A program made the translations under genes and the position numbers. A stretch of DNA of 64,000 nt, taken from Flavimobilis soli (GTDB lineage Bacteria; Actinomycetota; Actinomycetes; Actinomycetales; Cellulomonadaceae). The stretch spans positions 806,001-870,000 of the forward strand of contig NZ_PDJH01000001.1 in assembly GCF_002564025.1 (NCBI RefSeq). Reading direction: 5' to 3'. A model generated the notes under the pieces. It was not told the DNA's origin and did not search any database. It was given only the letters and a program-made list of their open reading frames with translations. This document shows, piece by piece, positions 61,663 to 64,000 of the stretch. How positions within the stretch are numbered: the first letter of the stretch is position 1; each line of letters starts with the position of its first letter.

Positions 61663-62709
61663 TCAGTGCGCCTCGGGCGCGCGCGCCCAGTCCAGCCGGA
61701 CCGGCGTCAGCACACCGAGCCCCGCGACCTCGCGCGGCTCGAGCGTCGTCTGCGCGAAGCGCGGGTTGTTCACCAGACGGTGCGCCGTCACCTGGTCCAT
61801 GAGCACGGTCGACGGCGCCGCCTGGTCCGTCAGTCGGGACGCCAGGTTCACGCTCGGGCCGAACACGTCACCGAAGCGCGACAGCACGCGTCCCCATACG
61901 AGGCTCACCCGCACCGGCCGCCCCGCGAAGCCCGCGACCGCCATGTCCGACTCGTCCGCGCTCGCCAGGCTCAGCGCGACGTTCGCGCCCGTCACGACGT
62001 CGTCGGCGATGAACAGCAGCGCGTCCCCCACCGTCTTGACCACGCGGCCGCCGTTGGCCGTGACGATGTCACGCGCACGCGTCTCGAACGTCTGGATGAA
62101 CTCCGCGAACTCCGTCGCGCCCATCTGCGCCGTCAGACGCGTGAAGGACACGATGTCCGCGAACCCGACCGCACGCGGCAACGGCAGCTCGCCGCCCTCC
62201 GCCCGCGCGACCGAGTCGCGCCGCACACCCTCGCCGAACTCGACCGCCTGCCGCCCCACGAGCGCCGCCATCTGCCGGCGCCACGCGTGCACGAGCTGCT
62301 TCTCGAACGCCGGCGCGAGGCGCGACATCGCCTGCGCGGCCTTGAGCCGCGCCTCCGGGTCGCTCACGCCCTCGCGCCGGACGAAGTGGTCGACGAGCGC
62401 CTCGAAGTGCCACAGCGACAACCGCTCGGTCGAGTGCCCGACCGAGCGGATCAGCGTGCCCATGGTGCGCTCGTCGAGCCCCTCGCGGGTCGACTCCTGC
62501 GCCAGGTGCCGCAGCGCCTGCGCGTCCTCCTGCGTGAACTCCCGCGCAGACGGGTCCGTCACCGGCAGGCCCATGAGCTGCCAGTACCGCTGCGCGAACT
62601 CCGGCTCGAGCCCCGCCTGCTCGGCGAGCTCGTCCAGGTTCAGCTCAGGTCCGCCGCCGAGGAGCGCTGCGATGAGCTGCTGAGCAGCGTTGGACCAGGA
62701 GGAGTGCAC
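61663..62709 (-). CDS. Class III adenylyl cyclase with N-terminal regulatory domain
   Basis: 348 residues. The N-terminal ~175 residues are helical (AALLGGGPELNLDELAEQAGL..., FTQEDAQALRHLAQ) and resemble the autoregulatory domain of the mycobacterial Rv1264 cyclase. The catalytic domain has VGFADIVSFTRLTAQMG (metal Asp), GGRVVKTVGDALLFIADD (adenine-specifying Lys and second metal Asp) and FGDVFGPSVNLASRL. Intact residues suggest active cAMP synthesis. GTG at 62709, 9 bases after the birA stop on the same strand. Confidence 0.88.
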   Translation of the reverse strand: MHSSWSNAAQQLIAALLGGGPELNLDELAEQAGLEPEFAQRYWQLMGLPVTDPSAREFTQEDAQALRHLAQESTREGLDERTMGTLIRSVGHSTERLSLWHFEALVDHFVRREGVSDPEARLKAAQAMSRLAPAFEKQLVHAWRRQMAALVGRQAVEFGEGVRRDSVARAEGGELPLPRAVGFADIVSFTRLTAQMGATEFAEFIQTFETRARDIVTANGGRVVKTVGDALLFIADDVVTGANVALSLASADESDMAVAGFAGRPVRVSLVWGRVLSRFGDVFGPSVNLASRLTDQAAPSTVLMDQVTAHRLVNNPRFAQTTLEPREVAGLGVLTPVRLDWARAPEAH

Positions 62710-62718
62710 GACTCCATC

Positions 62719-63591
62719 CTAGGCGGACCCGACCGTCCGAACGTGGCTCACGTCACCACTGCGCACCTCGCGCCGTTCGCCGCCCGCCTGCTCCACGACG
62801 AGCGAGCCGTCCGCCCCGAGGGCCACCGCGGCGCCGCGCACCTCCTTGCCGCCCGGCACGAGAACCCGCACGTCACGGCCGATCGTCGCCATCCGCGCCT
62901 CGACCTCGGCGCCCAGCCCCGCCGCGACCGCGTCACCGTCGGCCTCGCGCCACTGCCGCACGACCTCCGCGAGCGACTCCTGCAGCGCCGTCAGCAGCAC
63001 CTCCCGCGACGGCGCAGCACCCGCGAGCCACAACGACGACGCGCTCGCCACGGGCAGCTCGTCCGCCGTCTGCAGCACGTTCAGGCCCAGCCCGACGACC
63101 ACGCGCTCGTCGTCGACCACCTCCGTGAGGATGCCACCGACCTTCCGCAGCGGCCCCCACCCGAGCATGTCCTCGCCGTCGGGCGCCTCGACGAGCAGGT
63201 CGTTCGGCCACTTCGTCAGCACCTTCACGCCCGTCGTCGCGCTCACGGCGCGCGACGCCGCGAGGCCCGTCAGCAGCGGCAGCCAGCCCCACGTCTCGCG
63301 CGGCGTGCCGGGCGCGAGCAGGAGCGAGCACGTCAGCGCCGTGTGCGGCGGCGTCTGCCACGCGCGGTCGAGCCGACCGCGGCCCTGCGTCTGGTGGTCC
63401 GCGACGACGAGCGACGGCATCGGCCACGCGTGGGGCTGCGCGCGCGCCTCCTCGACGAGGAACGTGTTCGTCGACCCGACCTCGTCGAGCACGACGACGC
63501 GCGCCGCGATCCCGGTCGGCGCCCTCAGCAGGTCCTGGACCAGCTCGGCGTCGAGCCGGAGACGCGGGGGCAGCGCAGTGACGTCGTCCAT
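62719..63591 (-). CDS. birA: Biotin-[acetyl-CoA-carboxylase] ligase
   Basis: 290 residues. It attaches biotin to the BCCP domain of carboxylases. DEVGSTNTFLVEEA, DHQTQGRGRLDRAWQTPPHTALTCSLLL, TKWPNDLLVE, KVGGILTEVVDDERVVVGLGLNV and a C-terminal SH3-like domain are present. There is no N-terminal helix-turn-helix, so it is a monofunctional (group I) ligase and not a repressor. It diverges from an acyl-CoA carboxylase beta subunit gene, its metabolic partner. Confidence 0.95.
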   Translation of the reverse strand: MDDVTALPPRLRLDAELVQDLLRAPTGIAARVVVLDEVGSTNTFLVEEARAQPHAWPMPSLVVADHQTQGRGRLDRAWQTPPHTALTCSLLLAPGTPRETWGWLPLLTGLAASRAVSATTGVKVLTKWPNDLLVEAPDGEDMLGWGPLRKVGGILTEVVDDERVVVGLGLNVLQTADELPVASASSLWLAGAAPSREVLLTALQESLAEVVRQWREADGDAVAAGLGAEVEARMATIGRDVRVLVPGGKEVRGAAVALGADGSLVVEQAGGERREVRSGDVSHVRTVGSA

Positions 63592-63707
63592 GACCCCATC
63601 TTGCCCCCGCCCGCGGCTCGCGCTTGTGCGTTCCCGACGAAATCTCCCGCCCTTAGCCGTGCGCGGCCTGCACTGGCGGCGACGAGGGCGCGTCCTAGGC
63701 TCGGGGG

Positions 63708-64000
63708 GTGACCGACGTGAACACCACCACCGCGACCGGCGCCCCTTCGAAGCTTGCTGATCTGCAGGAACGACGCAAGGCAGCGATCGACGCCCCCGAG
63801 GCGGCTGCGCGCGAGAAGCAGCACGCCCGCGGCAAGAAGACCGCCCGCGAGCGCATCGAGGCGCTCCTCGACGAGGGCAGCTTCGTCGAGCTCGACGCGT
63901 TCGCGACGCACAGGTCGACGAACTTCGGCCTCGACAAGAAGCGCATCCCCGGCGACGGCGTCGTCGTCGGGCACGGCACCGTCGAAGGGCGGCAGGTGTG
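63708..64000 (+). CDS. Acyl-CoA carboxylase beta subunit, N-terminal part
   Basis: The frame from GTG at 63708 continues past the window end. The visible ~97 residues, including [50 protein letters not shown] and [18 protein letters not shown], are the start of a carboxyltransferase of the AccD/PccB family (acetyl- or propionyl-CoA carboxylation). Which substrate it uses cannot be told from this part. Confidence 0.92.
   Translation, partial: MTDVNTTTATGAPSKLADLQERRKAAIDAPEAAAREKQHARGKKTARERIEALLDEGSFVELDAFATHRSTNFGLDKKRIPGDGVVVGHGTVEGRQV

Overview
The window is a 64 kb chromosomal segment from a very GC-rich Gram-positive actinobacterium. I infer Micrococcales, near Cellulomonadaceae or Promicromonosporaceae. 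The evidence is GC-biased third codon positions almost throughout, frequent GTG starts, GTGA/ATGA/TGATG gene overlaps, the tmRNA tag ADSKRTDFALAA, the prfB-ftsE-ftsX-M23-smpB-ssrA block, the DUF2017-clpS-pncB block, a DUF3039 gene overlapping a helicase, and an actinobacterial tad pilus cluster. No phage, IS element, CRISPR array or replication origin is visible. Most of it looks like conserved core chromosome.

Layout. 1-3.9 kb: 3' end of PTS enzyme I, a truncated haemoglobin, two acyl-CoA thioesterases and a DUF4031-HD protein. 3.9-13.1 kb: two separate pairs of dynamin-like membrane GTPases on the minus strand, flanking the translation factor ettA and a paralogous single-strand binding protein. 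13.1-25.7 kb: tRNA-Arg, a PAP2 phosphatase, oligoribonuclease, tRNA-His, AraC/VOC, an aldehyde dehydrogenase, a TrpB-like enzyme, an ATP-grasp enzyme, trmB, transhydrogenase pntAB, tRNA-Lys, peroxiredoxin, tRNA-Leu and thioredoxin. 26.35-29.1 kb: a compositionally distinct two-gene island encoding a secreted protein with a C-terminal AHH-type HNH nuclease domain and a tightly coupled Imm11-like putative immunity protein. 29.2-43 kb: an ABC-F ATPase, rdgB-MBL-murI, clpS/DUF2017, pncB, a helicase with DUF3039, S4 and CYTH proteins, and a MarR regulator with a divergent oxidoreductase.

41.7-45.2 kb holds two small regulated loci. One is a CstR-like CsoR-family repressor facing a CoA-disulfide-reductase/rhodanese gene and a Cys-rich small protein, with two GC-box operators between them; it is probably sulfide or persulfide homeostasis. 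The other is an SPFH (band 7) membrane protein followed by a ribbon-helix-helix protein, preceded by a perfect 16-bp palindrome. 45.3-50.8 kb is ribosome rescue (ssrA, smpB), the cell-division FtsEX system with its peptidoglycan hydrolase, and release factor 2. 51-53.3 kb is one large fusion flavoenzyme (luciferase-like monooxygenase plus FAD-linked oxidase). 53.3-57.9 kb is the compact tad/flp pilus cluster. The rest holds a DUF3592-like membrane protein, an Rrf2 regulator, a Bcr/CflA efflux pump, an SRAP DNA-crosslink protein, a class III adenylyl cyclase, birA, and the 5' end of an acyl-CoA carboxylase beta subunit that BirA-biotinylated partners would serve.

All function calls come from reading motifs by eye. 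No database search was run.
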